From contig NC_085920.1 of the NCBI RefSeq assembly GCF_035222485.1, positions 5,270,001 to 5,334,000 on the forward strand: DNA of 64,000 nt, in the 5' to 3' direction. Below the pieces are notes generated by a model. The model made no database searches and had not been told where the DNA came from. It saw only the letters and a program-made list of their open reading frames with translations. The stretch's first letter is position 1. The number at the start of each line of letters is the position of its first letter. The position numbers and the translations under genes are program-made. Of this stretch, positions 1-11,325 are shown in pieces. The DNA comes from Podospora pseudoanserina. Its lineage: Eukaryota; Ascomycota; Sordariomycetes; Sordariales; Podosporaceae.

Positions 1-2142
1 CTATTTCGGTTTATCATCTCGCATGTTACCACAGCGACTGGGCCTTCTGCTCTTTCCAAGTGTCTTGGTCCGTGGCATTGCGTGGCATGGCCTCGGTGTT
101 GGGTGGAAAGCGGCTTGACTTGTTGCTGATTGCATCAAATTGGTGTCTTTGCAATTGTTGTTGGGAGGAAAGCAAGGTTTCGACTGGCGTCTCTCGAATT
201 TTTTCTCCATTCTTCAATCCCCCCCGCTGGCATGATTATCACCATACAGCGCTTGTTGCATTTTTCGGTACTCTTTTATGTGTTTATTTGTTTATTTTTG
301 TTCATTTCGAGGGGCACAAGGGAGTTTTTTTTTTTTTTTTTTTTTTTTAGAGAGTGATATCATCATTATACCAGACGCATTGGGAGAGTGCTTTTGGCTT
401 TTTCCGGCCCTCCTTTGGGGCGATTTGTCCTCACGGCACAATCGGCTCTTGGTTTCACGCATTACAACACCACCATACTGTCAAAGCGGCGGCGTAAAGG
501 GGTCAGGGAGGAAAGGGTGGGTGGGGGTAATCATGGCCAGTGGCGTATAGCATCGGTTCATCATTACACCAAACAAGCGAAGCATATTCTGGTGACACGC
601 ATTTTGTTGAAGGGTTTTCTTTTTTTTTTGTTTTTTTTTTTTTTTTTTTGAGGGAGTTCTGGTAAAGTTGATGTGGCTTTTACACACCTGGGTGGGAAGC
701 GGGATTTGTCTTTCCAGAATTTCTGTTAAAGCAAGGGCAATGGGGGAGGTTAGGAATCGGATATAGGAGGTGGGAGGTTTGGGGGTGGGTGTTGGGAAAA
801 GAAGGAGTTGTGGTTTGTTTGTAACCTGTACGACTGCAATGTTAGTTGGGAAGGGGATATCAAAACAAAAAGGAGGCCGGTGGGTTAGGAAAGGGGGAGG
901 GGAAACTCGATTCAAAATGCGGAAAAAAAGAAAAACAAGAAAAATCATCTCAACACGCAAACATACGGGACCACCATAGTACGGAACCACAACACGCACA
1001 TCTTGGGATAACTGGTAAAAGAATTGGCACGGGAAAGGAGGGGGAAGCACTTGATACATACTCTATTCTTTTTTTCTTTCTTTTTTTTCTTTTTTTGCTC
1101 TTTTCTACACATACAAAACGGATCGCATGCAAAGGATTTTTCCGCACAACACTGGTTTCATTGTTTTTTTTGGGTTGGATGGTTTTTGCATTCGAGATGG
1201 CCATTTGACCCGGGTTGCTGTTATTTTTGTCGTTCTTCTCCAGAGCACTCGCTGCTCTGTCTTTTTTTGGCCTTCCTGTTGTGAAAGTTTCTTTGAGAGC
1301 GATGGCAGACAATACATTCCAAGTGGCTACGCATAACTTTGGAGGATACCCTAGTGTCAGCAATGCCATATAAGCGGTTGCTTCTTGTGACAACTGTTTG
1401 TTTTCATAGCCGTGGTGTTTTGAAACTTGGTGTGATTTGCGTTCAGTATGTTTGTGCATCTAGTACAGGCTGATGAGCTGTCGTGGTGAATGGCGGTGTC
1501 TTTTAGGTTCTAACGGTTATGCTATGCGTCTCTGTCGTGAAGAGAGTTAAGAATTAAATAGGATGAATGCCTCGAAGGTTAGGTAGATAGATGTATAATT
1601 TTCAATATGTTAAATGCCATCTTGATCAGAGGACCTCGGAATCATGGTTACCTGCTTGGGGGGTGTCTTGAGAAGCTCATCCACGATTTCTACAGATTAC
1701 TAGACCGTCTTTAAATCCTTTTCAACCCTTCATACCAGCCTCTTGATTATCTATTTGGGACCCATGATCAAAGAGAGGCCGCCTAATTTAAGTGATAAAG
1801 CGACACGGTGGGGAATATGGAATTATTAGGACGTGGGAGAAGATATGCCCAGAAAACTCAGGCTTAGGAGGTCTTCATCAGCCATTACACAACCACGATT
1901 CTCGGACGCTGAAATCTCAGCAAAAAGTATGACATCAGCAGCACAATATCATCGGCCTAGATTTGCAAAAAAAAAAGCAAGAAAAAAAAAGAAGAGGGTA
2001 TATATATACTCGGAAACAAACCTTCCCAACAAGGCTTGACAGCCAACATGAACAAAACACATCATCAAACAAACGCACCGCTCTGCTCAAGTCACAACTC
2101 AAACCCCTTCCCGCCACCTTATAAACCCCCGCTCAGTTCACC
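1..2142. other. gene-free T-rich region
   Basis: No convincing gene was found on either strand. The reading frames present are low-complexity and overlap each other. The stretch holds several long pyrimidine/T tracts (see separate entry) and a TATA-like run near 2000. The right end is the 3' flank of the minus-strand dehydrogenase. It could contain untranslated parts of a gene lying to the left of the window. Confidence 0.6.
325..649. repeat. long T homopolymer tracts
   Basis: An unbroken run of 24 T lies at 325-348. A second tract at 615-649 is interrupted only by one C and one G. A third pyrimidine-rich tract follows at about 1070-1100. Such dA:dT tracts are common nucleosome-poor promoter elements in fungi, and they are also prone to length errors in assembly. 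Confidence 0.8.
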
Positions 2143-3240
2143 TCACCTCGCCTTCTTCCCGAGTACATAAATCCCCCACAAATCCCTCACTACCCCCACC
2201 CAACCCGCCAGGCTCTTCATCACATTCATCATCCCAATATACCTCCAAACAAAACTCTCCACCCTCTCAAAATCCTCCGCGTAGACTTCCCAAACCGCCT
2301 GCACCCTCTCCCCCTCCCCCCCGGGGCTCGTCGGCGCCTCAGCAACCAGCCTCGTGACTCCATCCTCCCCCTCCACAACCCTCATCTTCGGCCCAACAAC
2401 CAACGCCCTTCCCCTGATGCCCTCATCAGCCATAAGCCTCGTCCCGGCATCAACCACGTCCCCCAACTCGGCCTTTGGCGCCCCAGCCAGCAAGGCGATC
2501 CCGCTCGCCGGTAGAAGAGGTGTGTCCACAAAGTAAGGGTTCACACAATTCACCCTCACCCCCCTCGTCCAGCTCGTCCCCCTCAGCGCCCTGAACAGTC
2601 CCATAACCCCGTGCTTGGAGGCGGTATATTCAGTCTGTCCCGGCAAGGGGGCAATGCCGGCGATGCTGCTGACGAGCAGGATATGTCTGTCCCTCCCTGT
2701 CCCGTTCCGAGGGAGGTAGAACATGGCCAGGTGGACCGTGTACGCCACACCCGTGAGGTTCACCTCCAGCACCTTCAACCTCGGCTCCTCCGGCTCGCTG
2801 TTTTCTGTTTTGCTGCCGTTGCGGCGGGGGGAGTCGAAGCTGTTGTCCATGTCCACCACCCCCGCGGCGGCGACTACACCTTCTATGCTCCCCGTGGGGG
2901 AGTTGGCGACGGCGAACTTGAAGAGGGAGAGCTGGTCGGTCCAGGAGGTGACGTCGCAGTGGTGGTGGTGGAAGGTTTGGGTTGGGTAGGCGGTGCGTAG
3001 CTCGGCGACGAGGGCGTGGCCTAGGCTGTCGTTGACGTCGCCTATGAAGATGTGAGACCCAAAACTTGCCCAGTGCCGGGCGAAGGCTGCGCCGAAGCCG
3101 GAGGCGCCGCCGGTGATGAGGATTGTTTTGCCCGAGAGGGAGGTGGTGGAGTAGGGGGTGGTGGTGTCGACTGGGGAGGATTGGCGGACTTGGGAGACGA
3201 TGGACCAGGAGCCGTCGTCTTGGTCGGTGGTGAAGACCAT
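2143..3240 (-). CDS. short-chain dehydrogenase/reductase (NAD type)
   Basis: Single coding exon of 365 residues. It is a classical SDR: a TGGASGFG nucleotide-binding loop sits near residue 40, an AAAG stretch follows, and the catalytic YTASK motif lies near residue 210 with a serine (VSSIAG) upstream. The acidic residue ending strand 2 (GDVND) favours NAD over NADP. The C-terminus adds a hydrophobic segment of about 30 residues that could touch a membrane. The start is taken at the ATG at 3240, because reading further upstream needs a TTG. A likely 5'-UTR intron (GTGAGG ... CTAAC ... CAG) spans about 3270-3356. The substrate cannot be told from sequence; family relatives oxidise alcohols, steroids or prostaglandin-like compounds. 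Confidence 0.85.
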   Translation of the reverse strand: MVFTTDQDDGSWSIVSQVRQSSPVDTTTPYSTTSLSGKTILITGGASGFGAAFARHWASFGSHIFIGDVNDSLGHALVAELRTAYPTQTFHHHHCDVTSWTDQLSLFKFAVANSPTGSIEGVVAAAGVVDMDNSFDSPRRNGSKTENSEPEEPRLKVLEVNLTGVAYTVHLAMFYLPRNGTGRDRHILLVSSIAGIAPLPGQTEYTASKHGVMGLFRALRGTSWTRGVRVNCVNPYFVDTPLLPASGIALLAGAPKAELGDVVDAGTRLMADEGIRGRALVVGPKMRVVEGEDGVTRLVAEAPTSPGGEGERVQAVWEVYAEDFERVESFVWRYIGMMNVMKSLAGWVGVVRDLWGIYVLGKKAR

Positions 3241-4069
3241 GGTTTGAGATTCGGGGGAGGGTGTTGTATCTGAGAGGGGAGTTAGCAATGAGGTTCATGT
3301 GGCAGTAGGGAGGTGACATATGGGCATCAATGGTCCACCGCCAATCTCAGCCTCACCATTCCGGCCGAGGAGCTAGACCATGGACTTGAGAGGGGGAAAA
3401 GGGGGGGTGGAGGGGGGTAACATACACGTATATACTAGTCCAGACCAAGTGACAAATCTTCACGATGGACCAAAAGATAACGTGACAGAACAAGCTCAAA
3501 ACATCACCAGAAAAGAAAAACCAGAACCAGTTAGATTAAATGAAGCCTGAAGTAGTTATATGTGAAAGCCCTCTGGTGGGTCAACCCATGCGCCGCCCCC
3601 AATGATAGACATCCAAGCCATCCTTGCTTATCACCAGTTGTCAGCAGCCAAAGAGGATCCAACCTGCAAGGGTGTGCGCAAATGCAAGATGTGCAGGGGA
3701 TATGACAAGCGGGACTTGCATTTTCGGGAATAGCCCATCCGAAAAGATAAAAAAAAACCAACCTGCTCGAGATACTACCATCGCTGTGTCTAGCATCTCA
3801 CAATTGGGGCCGTGTTACCCATCCACAACACCAATCCACTGGTAAACACGTCGCACAAAAAATTAGCTTTTCCCTTGGAAGGGAGGGGGGTTGTGATGTA
3901 ACCCGCCTATAAGCCATGTAAACTGGGTACCTATCCTTAATCCTTTTTATCGGTGTGGCTGTTGTACGCTAGGAACAAAAAAAGTGGTGATTTACGAGTA
4001 GCTGAAAAAAGGCTGGCCGCCACGAATTTTCTGTTGAGAATACAACCCGACAGCGGCAGGATCTAGCCG

Positions 4070-4076
4070 TGACTCA
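4070..4076 (+). promoter_or_regulatory. Gcn4/CPC1-type site TGACTCA (distal)
   Basis: A perfect TGACTCA heptamer lies about 720 bp upstream of the hom2 start. This is the known binding site of the bZIP factor Gcn4 (CPC1 in Neurospora), which controls amino acid biosynthesis genes. Function here is inferred. Confidence 0.4.
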
Positions 4077-4677
4077 GCTGACATACATCAGAGACTCATC
4101 AGAGACCGAAAAAAAAAAACTGACATTTTACCAAGACGAGACATTCGCGGGCTGATATAATACTCCCCGGGCTTATCTCCGTGATATTGACGGGTGTGGA
4201 GTTTTTTGTTTCTTTAAAAAGGCAGAGCAAGATCCAGTCGGGCAGGTGCTTCAATTTTCGGCTTTCAACAACAATCGCTTGTCTTTCTCGGCCCGTGGGC
4301 GGCTTGTTGGATCGGCTTTGGCCGCGGTGAAGGTGTGGAATTGTAAGTAGGGGGATTCAATTGGGCACTCGGTGCAATCTTTTGCCCGGATGTTGTTCAT
4401 CCATTTGACTGCCCCGCCCGACGTTGAAGATGATGTCAAAAGTTCACAACCACCGGCCTCGAAGAGATGGAATCCCAGCCCTATGGTGTCCCCAGTGCCC
4501 CACGGCCCGCTTGTCTGGCGGGACCCCTGCGCTAAGTCCCGCTGCGGTTAGCGAGACGTCACCCGGGCACCCCACCCACGTTTCCCAGCGTGTGTCCAGT
4601 CCGATTGCGGGGCATTGGCGGGGCCCCGGGCGAGATGGAACGGCGAGCGACAAAAAGTTCAAAACCTGGGGGGCGAC

Positions 4678-4684
4678 TGACTCA
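4678..4684 (+). promoter_or_regulatory. Gcn4/CPC1-type site TGACTCA (proximal)
   Basis: A second perfect TGACTCA lies about 110 bp upstream of the hom2 ATG, a typical distance for a fungal activator site. The neighbouring gene belongs to the threonine/methionine pathway, a classical target of general amino acid control. Confidence 0.6.
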
Positions 4685-4793
4685 CCTAATGTTTCCCCCC
4701 CTTCATATATCCAGTACCTAGTGTCGCCGGTCGGGGAGTTTTTCCACTTCTTTTTAGACTCGAGCTGATATATACCTCCTAAATCTACCCAAC

Positions 4794-6027
4794 ATGTCTC
4801 AATTGCCCGTTAAGAACGTCGGTACGTCCCTCTGCGCGCGTCCCTGAGCTTTGGTTTACCCCGCCATCGTCCGAGAAACCTTGAGAACTGACGGTTACCC
4901 CTGAACAGGTGTGCTCGGCTGCACTGGTTCGGTCGGCCAGCGCTTCATCCTGCTCCTCCAGCAGCACCCGTCGCTCAAGCTCGTAGGCTTGGGTGCCTCG
5001 TCTCGATCCGCCGGGAAGAAGTACCGCGATGCTGTCAGGTGGAAGCAGGCACAGCCCATCGCTCCCGATGTCGGCGACCTGATCGTTCGCGACTGCAAGG
5101 CCGGCGAGTTCGCCGACTGCGACATTGTTTTCAGCGGCCTCGACAGCGACGTCGCCGGTGACATTGAGAAGGAGTTCCAGAATGCCGGCCTTGCCGTCTT
5201 CTCCAATGCGAAGAACTACCGCCGCGATCCCCTCGTCCCCCTGGTCGTCCCTACCGTCAACCTCGACCATCTCAACCTCATCCCCCACCAGCAAAAGACG
5301 CTTGGCCTGAGCAAGGGCTTCCTCGTGTGCAACAGCAACTGCGCCGTCATTGGGCTCGTCATCCCCTTCGCCGCCCTTCAGGCGCGTTTTGGCAAGATCG
5401 ATACCGTCTCCGTCGTGACCATGCAGGCCGTATCGGGTGCGGGATACCCCGGTGTTAGCAGCATGGACATCATTGACAACGTGGTGCCCTTCATTTCTGG
5501 CGAGGAGGACAAGCTCGAGACGGAAGCACAGAAGATTTTGGGCAGCATCAACGCTGAGGCGACCGCCTTCGAAGATCAGAAGACGTTGAGAGTCTCGGCA
5601 GCCTGCAACCGGGTCCCCGTGTTGGATGGTCACACCGCATGTGTGTCCCTGCGATTCGCCCAGCGCCCTCCCCCAACGGCCGAGCAGGTGAAGGAGGCCA
5701 TGCGGGAATATGTCTCCGAGGCACAGCGGCTGGGATGCCCCTCTGCTCCTGAGCCACCCATCAAGGTGTTCGACGAGCCCGATAGGCCGCAGCCCAGACT
5801 GGACCGCGAGCTCTCGAAGGGTTACACCGTCAGCGTGGGTCGTGTCAGGGAGGACGACAGTGGTATCTTTGATATCAAGTTTGTTGCCCTGAGCCACAAC
5901 AGTAGGTCTTTTCCCCTCTGAGAAGTGATGCGATGAAGTGGTTGCTGACATTGCTATAGCTGTCATTGGTGCCGCCGGTTCTTCCATCGTCAACGCTGAG
6001 GCTGCGGTGCTCAAGGGTTTCGTCTAA
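4794..6027 (+). CDS. hom2: aspartate-semialdehyde dehydrogenase
   Basis: Reduces aspartyl-4-phosphate with NADPH to aspartate semialdehyde, the shared precursor of threonine, methionine and isoleucine, in the cytosol. Three exons (4794-4821, 4909-5901, 5960-6027) give 362 residues, the usual fungal length. Exon 1 is only 28 nt. It restores the NADP-binding head [17 protein letters not shown], which begins inside exon 1 and cannot be read without it. The active-site cysteine lies in CNSNCAVIG, followed by the [11 protein letters not shown] substrate motif, both typical of the fungal enzyme. The introns are GTACGT...ACAG and GTAGGT...TATAG. A minus-strand open frame covering nearly the whole gene is a by-product of high third-position GC. 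Two TGACTCA sites upstream suggest CPC1/Gcn4 control. Confidence 0.95.
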
Positions 6028-7711
6028 GCTATGTAAAGAATATATCATGATGAATGTAAGGATGGGAAGAGGCATTGATACGGAGTTTCTAGGCATGGTT
6101 TAAAAGTGGCAATCAAAACTTCATCAGCGGTCCATTGCGGACGAGGTAACAAACCGCCAGGTTAGTTATGCTTGATTCCTGCGAGGCAACATGTTCCCGG
6201 TGATCTGGTTGGTCGTGTGTGATGCTCAAAACGTGTTTTTTGGACACTGCGCGTAACCGCTTTCTTGTGGTAACTGGGCATGTCTCGAATAAGCTCTCTT
6301 GAGAAATCTTCCTCGTGATGCAAGGTCCGTGTAACGGTGGCCGGCTGGCCCCGGACCACCGGGTCCGGGGTTTGAGTGAGTCGGGCCCGGCCGAATGGGG
6401 ACGAGATCTCAGCGGGCCGGTGGTGGAACTCGGAACTGTCCCAGTACAGAACAACCCCACGAAGCGGTGAGAAACCAACGACGTCAACTGTGGGCATGTT
6501 TTGAACCCTTAAAACTTCTCAGCCTGGTCTTTTGAGTTGAACTGAACTGCGGCCACTAGCATGGGGTGACGTCCGTTGTCTGGTGCATGCCAGATGTCAA
6601 GCTTTGCGAATAGACTGGGAGATAGTCGGGGCCAGAAGTTCTTTGCGCACTGTTTTCGAATATTCCTCGGGTCTTGACTTTGGTGGACAGACAGGTTGTA
6701 CCACGGTCAGGGTCGTCTGACCTGCGTAGCCGTTGCGCATGTGTCTTGCAGCGGTAGAGCCATGGTTAGTCACAGGTAGTATCTGGCGATGAGTGTTGCT
6801 TCGAGAGGTGGGCGATGAGACCAGGTGGACCATGAAAAGTGCCAAAAGTGACCCTTTGTTTACCCCAGGTCCAGGGTTGTCGAAGTTGAGGAACCACATC
6901 TTCAAAGCTCGGGCCTCAGTCCCCGGTTCAGGGGACTTCGCTACGATGTGTTTTGAGTGATCGTCATCAAGGGTCCAACTCTTATGCTGCCCGTTAGCAG
7001 TTGATCCGGGTTTTTGGAGTAAAATGCAGGACCGTGTTTGTTTCTTTCAGGGTGTTCGAGGCAGGGTTGAAACTGCTGTGGTTCATGCACTGACTTGGCC
7101 TTCAACAAGGTCTTGATACTCCGTACACCGAGGCCTGTTCTTGCACATGTGCCATCTTGGGGGGGCCACGAGAAGACCGTCGAGTTGCAAATTTGATATT
7201 CAGGGTTTGATTAAGTAAACAAGAGGGAAGATTTGACCTGAAAAGTCAGAATGAAGCTTCAAGATAAGAGCACACCAAAAGGCAGTTGATGTCAAAGAGG
7301 CACATCTTTGATCTAGAACATCTTCAACAAGATGGGAATCCTAATTATGGCGGGGTTGTAGATGTGGCGCTCGGGCCACAATAAGGATCTAGCTTCTTTA
7401 ATGAGCACGCGTGGGCGCGAAGCCGCAGCCAGAATCCGCACTGTTTCCACTCTGGCAACGTCTTTGGATTGGTCCCATATCCCGACCCGATGCTCCCGAC
7501 CAAGGGCAGTGTCTCCTCTACACTACAATACGGATACTAACCACTGTTCACTGGGACTGCTTGTGCCGTATGTGTGTTGCGTAATGCCAGGACCGCCGAC
7601 TTGAACTTCTCCGATTTCTTGTCTCTCACCGCACCGATCAAATACCATCCCTAGCAGACCACCACTGTCACCAACAGCTTGTCGCAATAATCTCCTCAAT
7701 TGCTCGTAACC
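6028..7711. other. intergenic region hom2 to RhoGAP
   Basis: No gene is supported. Small minus-strand frames near 6113-6497 and 6597-6905 match nothing recognised and lack splice or codon support. A GC-rich stretch with self-complementary pieces (GGACCACCGGGTCC and nearby GGGCCCGGCC) lies at about 6350-6395. The rest serves as 3' flank of hom2 and promoter of the RhoGAP gene. Confidence 0.5.
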
Positions 7712-10185
7712 ATGTCCCTTGGAGGAGACACCACCACCGGGACCGCCCCAGAGCAGGGCGCCACTTCACCAATATCAGCGCCGCAGACTCAGAGCGATGA
7801 ACCATCGCCACAGGTCCAAGATGTTCTTTCATCAGAGGTGCGCAGACCTGTTTCAGAGTTGGGAGCCAGGAGTCTGGAAGCTGACCCCGCATGTTAATCA
7901 GATCGGTATCTCGGTGATGTTAAACCGACTGAAGCAAAGCATTGCTTCGGCCAAGGTGCGATACCTCTCCAATATTAGCCGGTAGCTTGAACAACTACTG
8001 ACTTTTGCTTGTCTGAATGGTGTAGGAGTTTTCCAATTTCCTGAAGAAACGATCGGCGCTCGAGGATGAACATGCGAATTCGTTAAAGAAGATATGCCGG
8101 CAGTCACAAGAGAGTATGGCCCGATCCGAGCATCGTGGCGGATCTTTTGCGACAGCATACGAAGAGATGATGGTCATTCACGACCGAATGGCGGACAACG
8201 GGCTGCAGTTTGCTATGTCCCTGCATCAGATGTCCGAGGACCTTCAGGAACTGGCTGCCATCGCCGAGAAGTCCAGAAAGGGATGGAAACAAAATGGCCT
8301 GTCTGCCGAACATCGTGTGGTCGAACTTGAGACGGCTATGAGGAAGTCCAAAGCCAAGTACGACTCTCTTGCTGAAGAATATGACCGGGCCCGCACCGGA
8401 GATACTACTGGGCGCCAGGGAGGCAAGGTGTTTGGGTTGAGGAGCCACAAGTCAGGCGCACAGCACGAGGAGGATCTGCTACGAAAGGCCCAAGTTGCGG
8501 ATCAAGACTATCAGACAAAGGTGCAAGTTGCCCATACCGAACGAAAGGAGCTGCTTGAAAGGACGAGGCCTGAGACGGTCAAGGCGCTGCAAGATATTGT
8601 CAAGGAGTGTGATTCGGGGTTAGTGCTGCAGATGCAGAAATTTGGTAAGTGCGCTTTTTCATCTCTTTCTCGTTGACAAATATTGACAAAACATGTAGCC
8701 TCGTTCAATGAAAAACTGGTCCTCAGTAATGGCCTTAGTATCAGCCCCTTGAAGAATGGATCTGAGGGACGCAGTCTCCGCGAGTCGATTCTGTCCATTA
8801 ATAACGACAAGGATTTGAATGACTACCTCGCCAGCCAACATGCCAAGGTGCCGCCAAAGGCTTCTCTGCCGCAGTATGAACACAATCATGTATGTCACGT
8901 TTCTGACAGTCATCTGCTCACACCTGCTAACATACCGTCCAGCTCATTGATGCCTCGACTCGTGCTCCAGCAACAACTTACACACAAAAACAGTCACAAA
9001 CCCCTAGCTCTGCCCAGCCCCCGCTTCCACAACCCGGAATGTTTCAACAAAACGCGAGGACGAGCACTTTCTCTGAGACTGTTGCCAATGTCCAAAACCA
9101 AGGCCCGTATGGTCATAACTATGGCCAGAGTACCAGCTCGATTCCCATATTAGGTAATCCCTCCTCTCAAGCACTGCACGAGAGGAGTTTCAGTCACGGG
9201 AGCGCAATGGGACCAGGACCTGGAGCGGCCAGCCAACAACAGTATGGACAGCGTGGTTCGACGCCCCAACAAACACAACCACCACCTGGGTCGAGATTTA
9301 ATGGAGCATACAACTCTCCCTCGTCCCGCGACGGGCCTCCACAACTTGGTGCCCTTCCTTTCCAATCTTCTCAGCCCCAGCAGCCTCAACAAACCAATTT
9401 CAGCCAGCTTCCTTCGCAGCAAACTGCCAGCGGCCCGGTATCCAACTCACTTCAACAACATCCGGTCGTCCCTCCGCAACCTCATCGGAACTCGCCTCCC
9501 ATTGCACCTCAGATGGCACCATCTCGTCCCGTGTTTGGTGTCAGTCTCACCAGATTGTACGAGCGGGATGGCTTGGCCGTGCCGATGGTGGTATATCAGT
9601 GCATCCAGGCGGTGGATTTGTTTGGTCTGAACGTTGAAGGCATCTATCGACTTTCGGGTTCTGTACCCGCCGTCAACAAGCTCAAGACTCTGTTTGATAC
9701 GGACTCGAGCTCCAGCAATCTCGACTTTAGAAACCCGGAGAACTTCTTCCATGATGTCAACAGTGTTGCTGGCTTGTTGAAGCAGTTCTTCCGGGATCTG
9801 CCTGATCCGCTGATGACGAGGGAGCATTACAGTGCCTGCATTGATGCAGCTAGTAAGTATCGCATGGTCTCTCTTCCATTGCTTATCACTAACCAGTACA
9901 CCAGAAAACGAAGATGACATTGTGCGTCGCGACTCGCTCCACGCAATCATAAACAACCTTCCGGACCCAAACTACGCCACACTTCGGGCTCTTACTCTGC
10001 ATCTTCACAGGGTCATTGAGAATTCGGGGGCAAACCGCATGAGCTCGCAGAACCTGGCCATTGTGTTCGGTCCCACGCTCATGGGCACAGCACCGGGGTC
10101 GGCCATAGCGGATGCCGGCTGGCAGGTGCGTGTTATTGACACGATCTTGCAGAACACGTTTCAGATTTTTGATGAAGATGACTGA
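7712..10185 (+). CDS. F-BAR domain RhoGAP (Rgd1-like)
   Basis: Predicted membrane-curving GTPase-activating protein for Rho GTPases, acting at sites of polarised growth and septation. Six exons fit: 7712-7837, 7902-7955, 8026-8644, 8699-8889, 8943-9852, 9905-10185, giving 726 residues with all phases consistent. The F-BAR/FCH part (about residues 35-330) opens with LNRLKQSIASAK and FLKKRSALEDEHAN-like sequence and is rich in charged helices. A Gln/Pro-rich linker (about 350-500) precedes the RhoGAP domain (about 520-726). That domain holds the arginine-finger motif GIYRLSGS and the late motif NLAIVFGPTLM. The architecture and length match yeast Rgd1, an activator of Rho3/Rho4 hydrolysis. The donor of intron 1 (GTGCGC) is weak, so that junction is the least certain. 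Confidence 0.88.
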
Positions 10186-10617
10186 GTTGGTTTGGCGGGT
10201 CTGTAATATGGGATGTGTGTGTGTATCTACTCTTGATCATCACCTGTATTCGGGCAGCCCAGAGCGGGAAGGACTTTGCTTGTTTGATCATGTTGGGGAC
10301 GAGGGATTTGCATTGGCATGGCGGTGTTGTGTGTCGATATTTTGAAGGGCACAGCTTGTCGCCGAGGAAGATTTTGTACAGTTTCGATGTAGCTACTTGG
10401 TGGAGAGAGGGATGGGGTGATGGGAGTTTGTAGTGGCAGAATGTGATTGAAATAGATGTGTAGGCATGTTGGGGGCTATTTGGTCACTATGGTAAGGTGG
10501 GAGTTGGGGTAGGGACATTGTGTAGGTTGCAGGACATATAGAATTCCCCTAGAATGCACTGTGGCAAAACAGAACTATGGGCCATTGTTCTACATCATTA
10601 AGCATACACCAATCAGA
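10186..10617. other. 3' flank of RhoGAP gene
   Basis: No gene is seen. The stretch separates the stop codon from tRNA-Asn copy 1 and has GT-rich, 3'-UTR-like composition. Confidence 0.6.
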
Positions 10618-10691
10618 TCCTCTGTGGCGCAATTGGCTAGCGCGTCTGACTGTTAATCAGGAGGTTGGAAGTTCGAGCCTTCCCGGAGGAG
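10618..10691 (+). tRNA. tRNA-Asn (GTT), copy 1
   Basis: A 74-nt cloverleaf without intron. The acceptor TCCTCTG pairs with CGGAGGA (one T-G wobble), the anticodon loop CTGTTAA gives GTT, and the T-loop TTCGAGC is canonical. The discriminator is G. A T5 run at 10696-10700 can end Pol III transcription. It is identical base for base to copy 3 at 33767. Confidence 0.97.
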
Positions 10692-11325
10692 ATGGTTTTT
10701 GGTCTGTTCCGTTCTTTTTTGGACCGTTTTCCATCAAACTGGTTAATTTCCCACTTTCGGACCTCGCCAGCAAATGGGATTGGTGGATCGAGTTTGCAAC
10801 ATGCCATTTCCATCTGGGTAAGGTGGGGTTCCTCTCGGCGGGATCGTGCACGTCATCGTTGCGGGATCTTTTGTTTTTGGTGGTGAATCCGATCTGCGCT
10901 TGGCTTGGCCGGCTCGGCATCGCTACAATCGCCTGCAAACGACAAACGAATTGAAGGTTCGATCTGGATTCAAGGGGGCATTGCCAGGGGGTGAGGGTTG
11001 GATCGTAAACGTGTTATGGATATGGTGATGGATAAGGGGGGGAGAAGAGAGGGAAGGGTTTGGTTTAAATAGCTGATGTGGAAGGAGGTTTGTTGTTGTT
11101 CAGGTTCCGGACTGCTTCTTGTATCACAACTACCACCTTTTTTATTTACCCGATCCGGCGACCGTTCAGGAACACATTGCTAGATGTTGGTTTGATTCTG
11201 CGCCGTCTTGAAGATTATTAGTGCACGAGTTTCGGAAGCAGCGTTTGAGATCGGCTTGCTTCTGCGGTTCCCCTTCTTCTCTCATACTTACTTAGACTTC
11301 TGTTGTCGTTGCTCACTGCCGAAAG
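10692..11325. other. upstream region of al-1
   Basis: No gene is seen. It lies between tRNA-Asn copy 1 and the phytoene desaturase start and holds a dense cluster of GATC tetramers, described in its own entry. Confidence 0.6.
10786..11255 (+). promoter_or_regulatory. GATC cluster, candidate light-response region
   Basis: Eight GATC tetramers start at 10786, 10842, 10865, 10891, 10961, 11001, 11152 and 11249. About two to three would be expected by chance in the 634 bp before the gene. GATCGA/GATCG forms occur among them. In Neurospora the White Collar complex binds GATC-type elements upstream of light-induced genes, including al-1. That this region works the same way is inference from gene identity and motif density. 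Confidence 0.4.

Larger units (their letters stand above)
3241..4793. other. divergent intergenic region of SDR and hom2
   Basis: No gene is seen. It serves as the upstream region of both flanking genes, which point away from each other. It contains two TGACTCA sites (listed separately), an ACGTCAC element near 4556, and a short A-run near 4112. Confidence 0.6.

Noticed and set aside
481-1459. Lys/Phe-rich frames near the T tracts
   Set aside because: Low-complexity reading of homopolymers; no codon, splice or family support.
3241-3288. Longer N-terminus for the dehydrogenase
   Set aside because: It needs a TTG start, and the stretch contains a good branch site and acceptor (CTAAC...CTCAG), so it is more likely the end of a 5'-UTR intron.
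4785-6014. 409-residue minus-strand open frame over the hom2 gene
   Set aside because: It mirrors hom2 across both introns, has no family resemblance, and is explained by high third-position GC of the plus-strand gene.
6350-6395. GC-rich self-complementary stretch as a terminator
   Set aside because: Fungal Pol II genes do not end on such hairpins, and it lies more than 300 bp beyond hom2.
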